Positions 24,932 to 35,597 of a stretch of DNA of 64,000 bases are shown piece after piece. Each line of letters starts with the position of its first letter. Position 1 is the stretch's first letter. Source of the DNA: Endobacterium cereale (GTDB lineage Bacteria > Pseudomonadota > Alphaproteobacteria > Rhizobiales > Rhizobiaceae); the NCBI RefSeq assembly GCF_009617585.1, contig NZ_WIXI01000046.1, positions 248,001 to 312,000 on the forward strand, in the 5' to 3' direction. A program made the position numbers and the translations under genes. The notes below the pieces were generated by a model. That model had not been told where the DNA came from. It saw nothing but the letters and a program-made list of their open reading frames with translations, and searched no databases.

Positions 24932-27900
24932 TCACTCCTCTGTCTTCTTGCGTGTCCTTGGCTTGGCGACTGCCGCCGGCTTTGCGGTGGCGGGGGTTTC
25001 CGCCTTGGGCTTGGTAACCCGGGCGGGCTTTGCAGCAGCAACCTTCACAGGCTTTTCCGGAGCCGACACAGTCGTCAAAGGCGCAGCGGCAATTGCCACC
25101 GGCGCAGCCGGAGCCGCACCGCCGATAACCGCACCACCCGAAGCATCGAGCGCAGCGCCATTGACGGTGACAGCAAGATCACCGCCCGCAGCCCGCTTGG
25201 CAGCAACTTTGAACGTGCCTTCCGGCAGCGTCAGATCGAGCTCAAAACCATCCCATTCGGCCGGGATGACCGGGTTGACCTGGAGACGGCCACCTTCCCG
25301 CTTGATGCCCAGAATGCCTTCGATGGCGGCGCGGTAGAGCCAGCCGGCGGAACCGGTGTACCAGGTCCAGCCGCCGCGGCCCGTCATGTCGCCAACGCCG
25401 TAGACGTCTGCGGCGATAACGTAAGGCTCGACACGGTACTGTTCGGCCGCATCAGGCGTCAGCGCATGGTTGACCGGGTTGAGGATCTGGAAGGCCTTCC
25501 AGGCATCCTCGTTGCGGCCCTGCGCTGCCAGCGCCAGCACCACCCAGATGGCAGCGTGGGTATACTGGCCACCGTTTTCACGCACGCCCGGCGGATAGGA
25601 TTTGATGTAACCCGGATCCTGCGGGGTGTTGGCGAAAGCCGGCGTGAACAGGCGGATGATGCCGGCCTGCTCATCGATCAGCTTTTCGACAACCGCGTCC
25701 ATGCCCTGCTTCGCGCGTTCCGGATCACCTTCGCCCGACAGCACGCTCCACGACTGCCCGAGGCTGTCGATGCTGCATTCGAGGTTTTCCGATGAGCCAA
25801 GCGGGCTGCCATCGTCGAAATAGCCACGACGATAATAGCTGCCATCCCAGCCCGCTGTTTCCAGCGCCTGCTTGAGCGAGGCGAGATGCGCCGTCCAGCG
25901 TGTGGCACGGGCATTGTCGCCACGTTCTTCGGCAATCGGCGCAAAACTGCGAAGCGCACTGGCCAGGAACCAGCCGAGCCAAACACTGGTACCCTTGCCG
26001 CCGGAACCGACGCGGTTCATGCCGTCGTTCCAGTCGCCGCCGAGGATGAGCGGCAGGCCATTCGACCCGGTGCGCTCAATGGCGAGATCAAGAGCGATGG
26101 CGGCATGTTCGTAGAGGCTTGCCGTCTCTTCCGACGTGCCCGGCTGGAAGAAGATATCGTGCTGGCCGGCAGCCAATGCCTGACCGGTGAGGAACGGCAG
26201 TTCCTCGTCGAGCAGGGTCTTGTCGCCGGTCGCCACGATATACTGGTTGGCGGCATAAGCGAGCCAGACCACATCGTCGGCAATATTGGTGCGCACGCCG
26301 GCACCGGTGGCCGGAAGCCACCAATGCTGCACATCACCTTCCCTGAACTGGCGGGAGGCGGCATTGATGATCTGACGGCGCGCCAGGGCCGGTTCGTGGA
26401 TGAGGAAGGCCAGCGTATCCTGCAACTGGTCGCGGAAGCCGTAAGCGCCGCTCGACTGGTAGAAGGCCGAACGCGCCATGATGCGGCATCCCAGCGCCTG
26501 ATAGGGCAGCCAGTGATTGACCATGTTGTTCAGCGCTTTGTCAGGCGTCGAGATTTTCAGGCGCCCGGTGAATTCCTGCCAGAAGGCTTGGGTCTTCGCC
26601 AGAATGTCTGCAAAGTTTTCCGAGCGGATGCCGGAGGCATAGGCCGCTGCTTCCTCGCGGGTGGCGGCATCACCGAGCGCATAGGTGATGAATTTTTCTT
26701 CACCCGGTGCGATTTCGATATCCCATGCCAGAGCCGCACACGGATCACCATCCAGTTCCATGGCGCTGCTGAGGGCAGATCCTGAAACGACAGCCGACGG
26801 CAGTGCCACCGAGCCATGACGACCGATGAATTCGCGGCGGCTGGTGGTGTAGCCGGACGGCTGTTCGCTTGCCACGAAGAAGGCAGTGCGCTGGAAATCG
26901 TTGCTGAACCGGTTGGTCGCAAAGAGTGCGCCGCTTTCCTCGTCACGGCCCGACAGGATGAACGGGGCAGACCGTTTGGGGTTCTGGCCCAGCACCCATT
27001 CGACATAACCGTAAACGCGCAGGCGACGGGTTTCCGAACCGCTGTTGCGGATCTTCATCGACGACAGCTTGATCGGACGTATGCGGTCAACCGTCTGGGT
27101 CAGTTCGATCTTCAGGCTTTCGTCATCGGCGGAGAATACCGAATAACCGAGGCCGTGACGGGCTTCGAATTTGGTCATTGGGCGACGCGACAGGGCGGCG
27201 AACGGCGTGTGCATCATGCCGCTGTCGAGGTCGGTGAGGTAAAAACCTTCGCCCGGACGGTTGATGACCGGATCGTTAGTCCACGGCGTCAGCTGGTAAT
27301 CACGCGAATTCTGGCTCCAGGTGTAGCCGGCACCTTCAGCCGAAACGTGGAAACCAAAGTTTTCGTTGGAGATGACGTTGATCCACGGCTGAGGCGTCGA
27401 GCCACCGCCGTTGAGACGGGTGACATATTCGGAACCGTCCTTGGAGAAGCCGCCAAAACCGTTCCAGAAATCGAGATCGGCAGGCGCCTCGCCAGCAATA
27501 GGTGCGGCAAAATTTTCGACAGACAGCAGGGTCTGACGATTGGCTTCAGCGACTGCCGATGCCGGAGCAAGGGCTGCGGCACGGGTGACCTGATCGATGA
27601 TCTTGCCGTTGCGGGCGTGAAGGACGACGCGCGAGGCGGCAATCAAGGCTGCCCATGTCTCTTCGTCCATCAGGTCGCGGCGCAGCGAGAAGACGTGCTC
27701 GCGGGCACCTTCCGTCTGGCCGAGCTTGCGGATGTTTTCGCTGAGCTTGTCGATGGCGTGCTGCATGTCCTGCGCGTAGGAGGCAGGCTTTTCGTTGACG
27801 ATGACGAGATCGAGCGTGACACCGCGGGAGCGCAGATATTCCTGGGCGGAAAACGCTTCCTTGGCGACCTCCATGTCCATTTCGTCATTGATGCGCAGGG

Positions 27901-30900
27901 TCAGGATCGGGTGATCACCCGAAATCGACTGCGCCCACAACATGGACTGACGGCCAAGGCCGGTTTCCAGCGTGGCGACATCGGCGCGCAGGTTCATGTC
28001 CGGATAGACAAGGTAACGGCCGATCTGCTGGAAGGCAGCGGCCTGCTGCGAATTGATGCCGATATGGCGCATCTGCACCTGAACGCGGGTCCAGGCTTGG
28101 GTCAATTCGTGACCGAAGGCATCGGCATGACGATAGCGTTCGATGGCAACGTCGAGTTCTTCGCGGATCGGGGCGGCGATGGTCCAGAAGATCACCGTGG
28201 CCTTCTTGCCGGCCGGAACGCGCACGACGCGGCGCAGCGACATGATCGGATCGAGCGTGAAACCGTCCGTGCCCGAGAGCGTCGCATCCTGATCGAAGGC
28301 GGCAGCTTCAGACAGCGAGCGGCCACGGCCGAGGAAACGGCGGCGGTCGGTTTCGAATTCAGTCGGACGCGACGAGCCGGCATTGTCGGCGGCCAGATGC
28401 GCCACCCACATGGAGGCATCGCCGGAGGTGCGCTTGTTGCGCGTCGCACGGATGACGTCACCACGGCGGCCGATCTCGGTCTTCACGAACATGCGCGAAA
28501 ACACAGGATGGGCGTTGTCGTCATTATCGTGGGCGATGACCGGCTCGAGATACGAGGTGACCTCGATATATCGGTCTTCCGTGCCGGTGTTGAGCAACGT
28601 CAGGCGGCGGCCTTCGGCATCGTGCTCGGTGGCGACAATGCATTCGACCGTGCTGGTCAGCGTGCCGACCGTCTTGTGGAATTCGGCCTTTTCGTCACCG
28701 AAGACAGCCTTGGTTTCCTCGCCTTCGATACGGCGAGGTTCGGCCGTTGTCGACCACCACTGATTGGTGGCGGTGTCGCGCAGGAAGATGAACTGGCCCC
28801 AGCGATCCTCGGTCGGATCCGGCTTCCAGCGGGAAACGGACAAGCCGTTCCAGGTGGCGGAGCCGGTGCCGGTGGAGGTCAGCATGGTCGAATAGTGACC
28901 ATTGGAGAGGAACACCAGCTGGCGATCCTGAGCGGCCGGATCGTTGATGGTGCGGATTTCCGAGCGCAACAGTTCGCCTTGGCCGCTGCCGGGGGTTTCC
29001 TCGTGTTTGGCGCTCATCACCGGCACTTCGCGCGGTGCCTTTTCCTGCAACAGCAGTTCGGCTGCCTCGATCACCGGATCGGCGTGGAAGAGTTCACGCA
29101 GGCGACCGTTGAAGACGACGTTGGCGATGGCTGCAATCGACATGCCATGGTGGTGGGCATAATAGTTGTAGACCACGGCGCAGCGCTTGCCTTCCGGAAC
29201 GCGGGTCGGCGTAAAATCGACGGCATCGTGAAAACCGTATTTACCGAGCGCGCCGACGGCCTTGAGCTTTTCAAGGTTTTCCAGCGCCGCATGCGGAGCA
29301 TACTGGCTGGCGAGGATCGAGGCGTAAGGCGCGATAACGGCGTTCTGACCAAGACCACGTTTCAGGCCAAGCGAGGGCACGCCAAAGTTGGTGTACTGAT
29401 AGTTCAGCTGATGGTCGCGGGCGTTAAACGCCGCTTCCGAAATGCCCCACGGAATACCCAGACGGCGGCCGTGGTTCATCTGTTCGAGAACGATCAGATT
29501 GTTGGTCTGGTTGAGAATGCCACCCTGACGCTCCTGCATGACGAGCGGCGGCATCAGGTATTCGAACATCGAACCCGACCACGAGATCAGCGCGCCGCGT
29601 GAACCGATCGGCACGACCTGACGGCCGAGGCGATACCAGTGTTCGGTCGGCAGGTCGCCCTTGGCTATGGCGAACAGGCTGGTGAGGCGGCATTCCGAGG
29701 CGAGAAGGTCGTAGCAGGCTTCGTCGAGTTCGTTTTCCTCGGCACGGTAACCGATCGACAGAAGGCGACGGTCCTTGTTGTAGAGGAAGGTGAACTCCAT
29801 CCCGAAGGCGAGCGAACGCGCCTTGTCACGCAGCACGGCCAGACGCTTGCGCATCAGTTCCAGCGTCGAGTGATCGAAGGTGGTGTCGGCGATATGGGCT
29901 TCGCAGGCGGCAACCAGATAGTCGGTCCAGTGCACGACTTCGCCAGACTGCGACGAGCCGACCTCATGATCGAGATTGACGGCAAGCTTCTGGATGTCGC
30001 GTGCCAGAACCGAAAGGTTGATGATGCGGATCGAAGCGAATTCGTGCTCGCGCTTGACGGCGGCGAGTGCGTTGGCGAAACCGGCAATACGCTCTTCCAG
30101 ACGGCGACGCAGCGGACGCACGGTCTTGCGGTCATCCGGCAGGGACTTCAGGTTTTCGCTGAGGATTCCGGCGACATCGCCGATACCATCGAGATTGCCC
30201 TGAAGATGCGCGGACGGCGCTTCCGCCCATTCGCGGCAGGCCGACGAGATGGCGATCAGGTGGCCGGCAAGGTTACCGCTGTCGACGGTCGAGACATAGC
30301 GCGCGCCAAGTGTCTTCAGCGTGTCGGTGTAATACCAGTTGAACAGATGGCCACGATGCTTGTCCATCTTCTCGACGGTAGCGAGCGTGTTTTCGATCCG
30401 CTCGACGGTATCGGTAAAGCTGATCCAGCCGAAATGACGGGCCGAGACGACCGACAGGAGATAAACGCCGATATTGGTGGGCGACGTGCGCGCAGCGATG
30501 ATCGGTTCAGGGCGTTCCTGAAAATTGTCCGGCGGCAGAAAGTGCTGCTCCTGCGTGACAAAGGTCTCGTAATAACGCCAGGTGCGACGCGAAATCTTGC
30601 GCAGTTCGACGGCAACCGGCTCGGGAACGAACAGGCGGTCTTCGGTTTCGGCCGACTGGCTGACATACCATGCGACTAGCGGCGACAGCACCCAGAGGGT
30701 GACGAAGGGCAGGCCGATCAGGAAGGCATTGTCTTCCGGAAGGGCCGCAAGGAAGAGCGCCAGCAGCGCCACGACCGGCGCATGCCACATCTGCCGGTAA
30801 TAATCGAGCGGGCTGCCCTGGGCAGAACCCTGAATACTGGCGGCGGTGCGCCATTCCAGCATCATCTTGCGGCTGACGAACAGGCGGTAGAGCGAACGCA

Positions 30901-33589
30901 CGATGGCGTCGGTCATCATGCAGGCGGAATCGGCAATGAAGACGATGCGCAATGCGACCTGCGCATTGGCATCACGCACATCGGTCCACAGCGAGTGGAA
31001 ATGCGCGCGCGGCACGATATCGGTCGAACCCGGCACAATGCCGCGGATGAGCGACAGGGTGGGTGCGACGAACAGCATGAAGATCAGCAGAATTTGCCAG
31101 ATCAGCGCGCCGAGCGGCGACATGAAATACCAGCCGAGAACAGAGGCGAAGAACCATGCAATCGGGGTCAGCGAACGGCGCAGGTTATCGATCATCTTCC
31201 AGCGGCCGAGCGCTGTCACGCCGCGCATCGGATCGACGATGTAAGGCAGCAGCTGCCAGTCGCCACGCGCCCAGCGATGTTGGCGCGAGACTTCGACTTC
31301 GTAACGGGTCGGGAAATCCTCGACCAGTTCGACGTCGGTGATCAAAGCGCAACGCGAGAAGGAGCCTTCGAGAAGGTCGTGGCTGAGGACGGTGTTTTCG
31401 TCGATACGACCGCGCAGCGAATGTTCGAACGCATCGACGTGATAAAGGCCCTTGCCGGTGAAGGAGCCTTCGCCCGTCAGGTCCTGATAAACGTCTGAGA
31501 CGGTGAAGACATAAGGATCGACACCGCGGCTGGCGGAATAGATCCGCTGGAAGACCGAAGCATCCTTGCCCGTCGTCAGCGACGGGGTGACGCGCGGCTG
31601 CAACAAGCCGTAACCCTGAACGACACGGCCGGTGCGCGGATCGTGAACCGGGCGGTTCATCGGGTGATGCGCCTTACCGACCAGTTTGGTGACGGCATCG
31701 CGCATCAGGCGCGTGTCGGCATCGAGCGTCATCACGTACTGGACATTGTCCGGCACGGTGTTGGCGCCGGCCATATAGGTGGTGTCCTTGTCGCCACGCA
31801 GCAGCATGTTCAGTTCATGCAGCTTGCCGCGCTTGCGCTCCCAGCCCATCCAGGCGCCTTCCGAGGGATTGTAGAGGCGGCGGCGATGCAGCAGGAAGAA
31901 GCGCGTGCCGCCATCGAAGGCGTAACGGGCGGACAGGTTGGCGACTTCGCGCTTGGCGTATTCGAGAACTTCGAGATCGCCTTCGGCCTCCTCGACCTGC
32001 GCGTCGCGCCAGTCGCTCAAAAGCGCGAAATAGACTTCGCCGCGCGGGTTGGCCAAATAATGGACTTCGAGATTGCGGACGAGTTCATCGACCGTATCGC
32101 GATTGTTGATGAGGCAGGGCACGACGACGAGCGTGCGCGCTTCTTCCGGCACGCCAGTCTTGAACTCATACCCCACAAGACGCGCCGGCTTCACCACATA
32201 GGTGACCAGCGTGTTGAAGAGACCCGTTGCACCTTCCGATGCCGGCAGCGCGAACATCACGAGGAAAAGCAGGATGACCGGCCAGGACATGCCGGCCGAG
32301 GCGAGGAAATAACCGACTGCGGCAAGAACCAGCGCGGTGATCAGAAGAACAGGAGCAGCGACCGAAAGCCAGCGCATGCCCTGCACCTTGGCAAGGAAAG
32401 ACTGCCAGGGGCTGCGCCTGTAACCGATCTTCTTTTCGAGTTCCTGCTGGTACATGCCGACAAGGAACGCGCCGACATTGGCCTTGTGCTGATCCGCATC
32501 AGGCGTGTTTGCAGCATCCTCGGCCAGCTGGATGGCGGCCTTGGCGACATCGATTTCCGACTTCTTGGTGCGACGGGCCAGCTTTTCGACACGGTTACGA
32601 TAGGAGTTGCGCGAACCGAAATCGAGAACCTGGTAGTCGCTCTGCTCGCGGAAAACCTGATCGACGAGGCAGACTTCCTCGAACCAGACGCTCCACTCGG
32701 TATCGTCGATCTCACGCAGGCTCTTGATGATGTTGCCCATCGTGACATTGCCGGAGGACAGGCGGTTATGTTCCGCCATCATCACGTCTTCGGCGTCAGT
32801 GCCGGCGCGGCGCATGCGCTCTTCCAGCCACTCCAGAGCAACACCCTGGTTCTGCGGCGCATTGCGCAGGCGGTATAGGAACTGTGTGTTGAACGTGTTG
32901 TCTTCGGTCAGCGGTTCTAGCTGCTTCAGCAGTTCGGCGCTGGCGACAGGATCGTTGAGACGGATAACCTCGTCGGCCGCCTCATTGGCCTTGAGGCGCA
33001 TATTGCGCGAGCGGGCAACGCGCACCGCGATACGGCGGGCATTTTCCACCAGCACGAAACGCAGGAACGACGGCAGCGCCCAGAGCTCGCCGATCTGCAA
33101 CGGCTGATGGACCTGAAAACCTTCGGTAATCGCCGTCAGCTTGTCGCGCGACACGGTGCTGTGGGTGTGGCCGACATAAAGCCATGCCATGACCAGCACG
33201 CGTGGCAGCTCCATGCTTCCGACCTTCATCGTCGGCAGCTGCGCATAAAATTTCTTCGGAAAATCGCGGCGGACTTCCTGAATGGCTTCCTCGACGATGT
33301 AGTGATTGTCGATCAGCCATTCTGCAGCCGGCGTAATGGTGGCACCAGCGTCAACATCCTTGGCCGTCGTGCGGTAGACTTTGAGGATCTCCGCTTCGTT
33401 TTCACGATGACGTTCGCGGAAGGAAAACTCCATCAGGCCGGGCAGCGTCTGCGTTCCGTCGCGCGCCAGCGTTTCCCCGCATTCGCGCAACTCCTCTATC
33501 GTCAGATAGGTAGAACGGATCGCCTCGTTATGGTCGATCTGTCTGGTATCGGTTTCGCGAGGGGCGGTCGGCGTATTATGAAAGGACAT
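24932..33589 (-). CDS. ndvB: Cyclic beta-1,2-glucan synthase NdvB/ChvB
   Basis: A 2885-residue inner-membrane enzyme that builds, trims and cyclises beta-1,2-glucan from UDP-glucose. The N-terminal cytoplasmic part is followed by membrane helices (about 415-465) and a GT84 domain with the metal-binding TLDADTR (about residue 623) and RQHRWARGDWQ (about 775). More helices lie at about 795-860 and 930-985. The C-terminal half is a GH94-type phosphorylase module that sets ring size, containing LILGGDWNDGMNRVG. The last 85 residues are an Ala/Lys/Pro-rich basic tail ending RTRKKTEE. Family members are about 2800-2870 residues, so this one is full length plus the tail. It is convergent with ndvA. 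Confidence 0.96.
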   Translation of the reverse strand: MSFHNTPTAPRETDTRQIDHNEAIRSTYLTIEELRECGETLARDGTQTLPGLMEFSFRERHRENEAEILKVYRTTAKDVDAGATITPAAEWLIDNHYIVEEAIQEVRRDFPKKFYAQLPTMKVGSMELPRVLVMAWLYVGHTHSTVSRDKLTAITEGFQVHQPLQIGELWALPSFLRFVLVENARRIAVRVARSRNMRLKANEAADEVIRLNDPVASAELLKQLEPLTEDNTFNTQFLYRLRNAPQNQGVALEWLEERMRRAGTDAEDVMMAEHNRLSSGNVTMGNIIKSLREIDDTEWSVWFEEVCLVDQVFREQSDYQVLDFGSRNSYRNRVEKLARRTKKSEIDVAKAAIQLAEDAANTPDADQHKANVGAFLVGMYQQELEKKIGYRRSPWQSFLAKVQGMRWLSVAAPVLLITALVLAAVGYFLASAGMSWPVILLFLVMFALPASEGATGLFNTLVTYVVKPARLVGYEFKTGVPEEARTLVVVPCLINNRDTVDELVRNLEVHYLANPRGEVYFALLSDWRDAQVEEAEGDLEVLEYAKREVANLSARYAFDGGTRFFLLHRRRLYNPSEGAWMGWERKRGKLHELNMLLRGDKDTTYMAGANTVPDNVQYVMTLDADTRLMRDAVTKLVGKAHHPMNRPVHDPRTGRVVQGYGLLQPRVTPSLTTGKDASVFQRIYSASRGVDPYVFTVSDVYQDLTGEGSFTGKGLYHVDAFEHSLRGRIDENTVLSHDLLEGSFSRCALITDVELVEDFPTRYEVEVSRQHRWARGDWQLLPYIVDPMRGVTALGRWKMIDNLRRSLTPIAWFFASVLGWYFMSPLGALIWQILLIFMLFVAPTLSLIRGIVPGSTDIVPRAHFHSLWTDVRDANAQVALRIVFIADSACMMTDAIVRSLYRLFVSRKMMLEWRTAASIQGSAQGSPLDYYRQMWHAPVVALLALFLAALPEDNAFLIGLPFVTLWVLSPLVAWYVSQSAETEDRLFVPEPVAVELRKISRRTWRYYETFVTQEQHFLPPDNFQERPEPIIAARTSPTNIGVYLLSVVSARHFGWISFTDTVERIENTLATVEKMDKHRGHLFNWYYTDTLKTLGARYVSTVDSGNLAGHLIAISSACREWAEAPSAHLQGNLDGIGDVAGILSENLKSLPDDRKTVRPLRRRLEERIAGFANALAAVKREHEFASIRIINLSVLARDIQKLAVNLDHEVGSSQSGEVVHWTDYLVAACEAHIADTTFDHSTLELMRKRLAVLRDKARSLAFGMEFTFLYNKDRRLLSIGYRAEENELDEACYDLLASECRLTSLFAIAKGDLPTEHWYRLGRQVVPIGSRGALISWSGSMFEYLMPPLVMQERQGGILNQTNNLIVLEQMNHGRRLGIPWGISEAAFNARDHQLNYQYTNFGVPSLGLKRGLGQNAVIAPYASILASQYAPHAALENLEKLKAVGALGKYGFHDAVDFTPTRVPEGKRCAVVYNYYAHHHGMSIAAIANVVFNGRLRELFHADPVIEAAELLLQEKAPREVPVMSAKHEETPGSGQGELLRSEIRTINDPAAQDRQLVFLSNGHYSTMLTSTGTGSATWNGLSVSRWKPDPTEDRWGQFIFLRDTATNQWWSTTAEPRRIEGEETKAVFGDEKAEFHKTVGTLTSTVECIVATEHDAEGRRLTLLNTGTEDRYIEVTSYLEPVIAHDNDDNAHPVFSRMFVKTEIGRRGDVIRATRNKRTSGDASMWVAHLAADNAGSSRPTEFETDRRRFLGRGRSLSEAAAFDQDATLSGTDGFTLDPIMSLRRVVRVPAGKKATVIFWTIAAPIREELDVAIERYRHADAFGHELTQAWTRVQVQMRHIGINSQQAAAFQQIGRYLVYPDMNLRADVATLETGLGRQSMLWAQSISGDHPILTLRINDEMDMEVAKEAFSAQEYLRSRGVTLDLVIVNEKPASYAQDMQHAIDKLSENIRKLGQTEGAREHVFSLRRDLMDEETWAALIAASRVVLHARNGKIIDQVTRAAALAPASAVAEANRQTLLSVENFAAPIAGEAPADLDFWNGFGGFSKDGSEYVTRLNGGGSTPQPWINVISNENFGFHVSAEGAGYTWSQNSRDYQLTPWTNDPVINRPGEGFYLTDLDSGMMHTPFAALSRRPMTKFEARHGLGYSVFSADDESLKIELTQTVDRIRPIKLSSMKIRNSGSETRRLRVYGYVEWVLGQNPKRSAPFILSGRDEESGALFATNRFSNDFQRTAFFVASEQPSGYTTSRREFIGRHGSVALPSAVVSGSALSSAMELDGDPCAALAWDIEIAPGEEKFITYALGDAATREEAAAYASGIRSENFADILAKTQAFWQEFTGRLKISTPDKALNNMVNHWLPYQALGCRIMARSAFYQSSGAYGFRDQLQDTLAFLIHEPALARRQIINAASRQFREGDVQHWWLPATGAGVRTNIADDVVWLAYAANQYIVATGDKTLLDEELPFLTGQALAAGQHDIFFQPGTSEETASLYEHAAIALDLAIERTGSNGLPLILGGDWNDGMNRVGSGGKGTSVWLGWFLASALRSFAPIAEERGDNARATRWTAHLASLKQALETAGWDGSYYRRGYFDDGSPLGSSENLECSIDSLGQSWSVLSGEGDPERAKQGMDAVVEKLIDEQAGIIRLFTPAFANTPQDPGYIKSYPPGVRENGGQYTHAAIWVVLALAAQGRNEDAWKAFQILNPVNHALTPDAAEQYRVEPYVIAADVYGVGDMTGRGGWTWYTGSAGWLYRAAIEGILGIKREGGRLQVNPVIPAEWDGFELDLTLPEGTFKVAAKRAAGGDLAVTVNGAALDASGGAVIGGAAPAAPVAIAAAPLTTVSAPEKPVKVAAAKPARVTKPKAETPATAKPAAVAKPRTRKKTEE

Positions 33590-34027
33590 GTCTCGGCTTC
33601 TGAAAGAGGAATGTCGTCGTCGGGGTGGCGCGCTACCGGATTAAACGGGCCCGGCGACCCCACCTGTCATTTCGCTACAGGTATCATCCGGACACCGTCC
33701 GAACGAAGCTGCGGGCACGGAGGAGATAGGGGGCAAGCGCAATATGGCAAATCGAAAGACAGCAACGGCTCACCTGTTCCTCCAGGATAATAAGGACTGA
33801 ACGGTCTAAAACCGCCGGCCTGAATGAAACCTGAACGTATTCAGCCGCTTGGAATACAGATTGCTATGCTTTTATGACCGGCAAAAGACGCTCCTTAGTC
33901 GCTGCGTGGCAAAGACCACATCCGGAACCTGTTGACCGGCGCGAGCCTTGCCGGATACCAACATAAAACAAGCAGAGAAATGCCGCATTTCGTGGCTTTT
34001 TCAGCCTCGCAGCAGAAAGGAACAACG
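33590..34027. other. Divergent intergenic region between ndvB and an amidohydrolase gene
   Basis: No gene is supported in these 438 bp. The region must hold the ndvB promoter. A GGAAC at 33925-33929 has no CGTT at the right distance and is not called a promoter. The open frame from 33932 is the upstream extension of the amidohydrolase. Confidence 0.5.
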
Positions 34028-35188
34028 ATGACGATCCAGTTTTCCAACTATATGCCGGAAGTGCTGGCGACGCGCCGTTTTCTGCATGAAAACCCGGAAC
34101 TGGGACTTTCCGAATTCAACACATCCGAGTTCATTGCCGCGCAACTGACAGCACTCGGTTACGAGGTGACGCGTGGGCTTGGCAAGACCGGCGTTGTCGG
34201 CACGCTGCGCAATGGCAACAGCGCCCGCTCGATCGGCATCCGCGCCGATATCGATGCGCTGCCGATCCATGAGGAAACCGGACTGGAATACGCCAGCAAG
34301 AACGAAGGCCTGATGCATGCCTGTGGCCATGACGGCCATACGGCAATGTTGCTCGGGGCGGCAAAAATTCTCGCCGAGCGTCGCAATTTCGACGGTACCA
34401 TCCACCTGATCTTTCAGCCGGCCGAGGAAAATTTTGGCGGCGCGCGACTGATGATCGAAGACGGGTTGTTCGACAAATGCCCCTGCGACGCCGTGTTCGG
34501 CCTGCACAATGACCCCGCACTGCCCTTTGGCCATATCGTCGTACGCGACGGGCCGATCATGGCAGCGGTGGACGAATGCAAAATCATCGTGCACGGACAT
34601 GGTGGCCACGGCGCCGAACCGCAGGACGCATCCGACCCGATCGTCGCGGGTGCCAGCATCATCATGGCTTTGCAGACCGTCGTTTCACGCAACGTGCATC
34701 CGCTTGATTCCGCCGTCGTCACCGTAGGGGCCTTCAATGGCGGCAAGGCGAGCAACGTCATCCCCGAGCGGGCGGAAATGGTGCTGACCATCCGCTCCTT
34801 CGATCCGGAGACACGCGACCTTCTGGAAGAACGCATCCGCAAGGTGGCGGAGGGCCAGGCCGAAAGCTATGGCCTGCGCGCCGAGGTGATTTATGAGCGC
34901 GGTTACCACCCGACCGTCAACCATGTCGCCGAGACCGCCTTCATCCGCGATCTGGCCCGACAGGTGATCGGCGAGGACAAGGTGCAGGACCTGCCCCGGC
35001 CTTCGATGGGAGCCGAAGACTTTGCCTATATGCTGAGCGAGCGGCCGGGAACCTATTTTCTGCTCGGCACCAAACGCACCGAAAACGACCCGCCACTGCA
35101 CCACCCGCGCTTCGACTTCAACGACGAAGCTTTGCCGATCGGCACCGCCTTCTGGGTGGATGTCGCGGAAAACTGGCTGAAGGCCTGA
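34028..35188 (+). CDS. M20-family amidohydrolase (hippurate hydrolase-like)
   Basis: A 386-residue metallopeptidase-fold amidohydrolase of the M20D group (hippurate hydrolase/IAA-amino-acid hydrolase/N-acyl-L-amino acid hydrolase). Metal-site residues are seen in LMHACGHDGHTAMLLG and in QPAEENFGG. The dimerisation domain lies about 180-290 (HGHGGHGAEPQ) and the C-terminal ligand in PSMGAEDFAYM. It cleaves N-acyl amino acids; the natural substrate is unknown. ATG 34028 has AAAGGA upstream; the frame opens 32 codons earlier. A strong terminator follows. Confidence 0.92.
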   Translation: MTIQFSNYMPEVLATRRFLHENPELGLSEFNTSEFIAAQLTALGYEVTRGLGKTGVVGTLRNGNSARSIGIRADIDALPIHEETGLEYASKNEGLMHACGHDGHTAMLLGAAKILAERRNFDGTIHLIFQPAEENFGGARLMIEDGLFDKCPCDAVFGLHNDPALPFGHIVVRDGPIMAAVDECKIIVHGHGGHGAEPQDASDPIVAGASIIMALQTVVSRNVHPLDSAVVTVGAFNGGKASNVIPERAEMVLTIRSFDPETRDLLEERIRKVAEGQAESYGLRAEVIYERGYHPTVNHVAETAFIRDLARQVIGEDKVQDLPRPSMGAEDFAYMLSERPGTYFLLGTKRTENDPPLHHPRFDFNDEALPIGTAFWVDVAENWLKA

Positions 35189-35198
35189 TCTCAAAAGA

Positions 35199-35236
35199 CA
35201 AAACACCTGCCGCGCGGCGCGCGGCAGGTGTTTTGT
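35199..35236. terminator. Bidirectional terminator after the amidohydrolase
   Basis: A 17-bp stem, CAAAACACCTGCCGCGC pairing with GCGCGGCAGGTGTTTTG around GGC, with A and T tracts. It also suits the minus-strand small gene ending at 35258. Confidence 0.92.
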
Positions 35237-35257
35237 TGAAGTGATCTGGCTTTCCCC

Positions 35258-35395
35258 TTACGGGAAAAGCCCTAGCGTGACGGCGCAGACGAAGGCAAAA
35301 GCAGCCGCGACCAAAGTGGCTTGCAGCGCAGAATGCCACTTGTTGTGACGTCCGGAAAGTTGCCGGTGGGGCGCATGTGTATCGAGATGCCGCAT
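35258..35395 (-). CDS. Small single-helix membrane protein (hypothetical)
   Basis: A 45-residue frame: a His-rich polar head (MRHLDTHAPHRQLSGRHNK) and one C-terminal hydrophobic helix (ALQATLVAAAFAFVCAVTLG). GGAGG stands 7 nt before the ATG. The frame also contains an ATG at 35419 that would add eight residues. It ends just before a strong terminator that works in its direction. I do not recognise a family; a short protein of this layout would sit in the inner membrane. Confidence 0.5.
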   Translation of the reverse strand: MRHLDTHAPHRQLSGRHNKWHSALQATLVAAAFAFVCAVTLGLFP

Positions 35396-35597
35396 GATGT
35401 CCTCCAGCCATTCGCTCATGATCGAGCAAACACCATCCTATCTTAACTCTACCAGTTCGATAGAGATAAACTTGCGTGGCTACCGGGCTGCCTTAGAAAA
35501 TCCTTTTTCGTCTGAGCCGAAATTCAGCATTTCGCGCAGTATTTTTCTCCAAGCTCACAGTGTGTAAAAAAACTGTAAAAATTCGAGAGGAGCAGGA

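Noticed and set aside
24510..25337. Plus-strand frame across the RIME-like element
   Set aside because: It runs through a non-coding repeat into antisense ndvB and has no coding character.
26816..29602. 928-codon open frame on the plus strand
   Set aside because: It lies fully antisense to ndvB, has no family motifs, and reflects the high GC of the opposite coding strand.
33925..33949. GGAAC box upstream of the M20 amidohydrolase
   Set aside because: There is no CGTT at 16-17 nt; only a bare TT at 19 nt, which is expected by chance.
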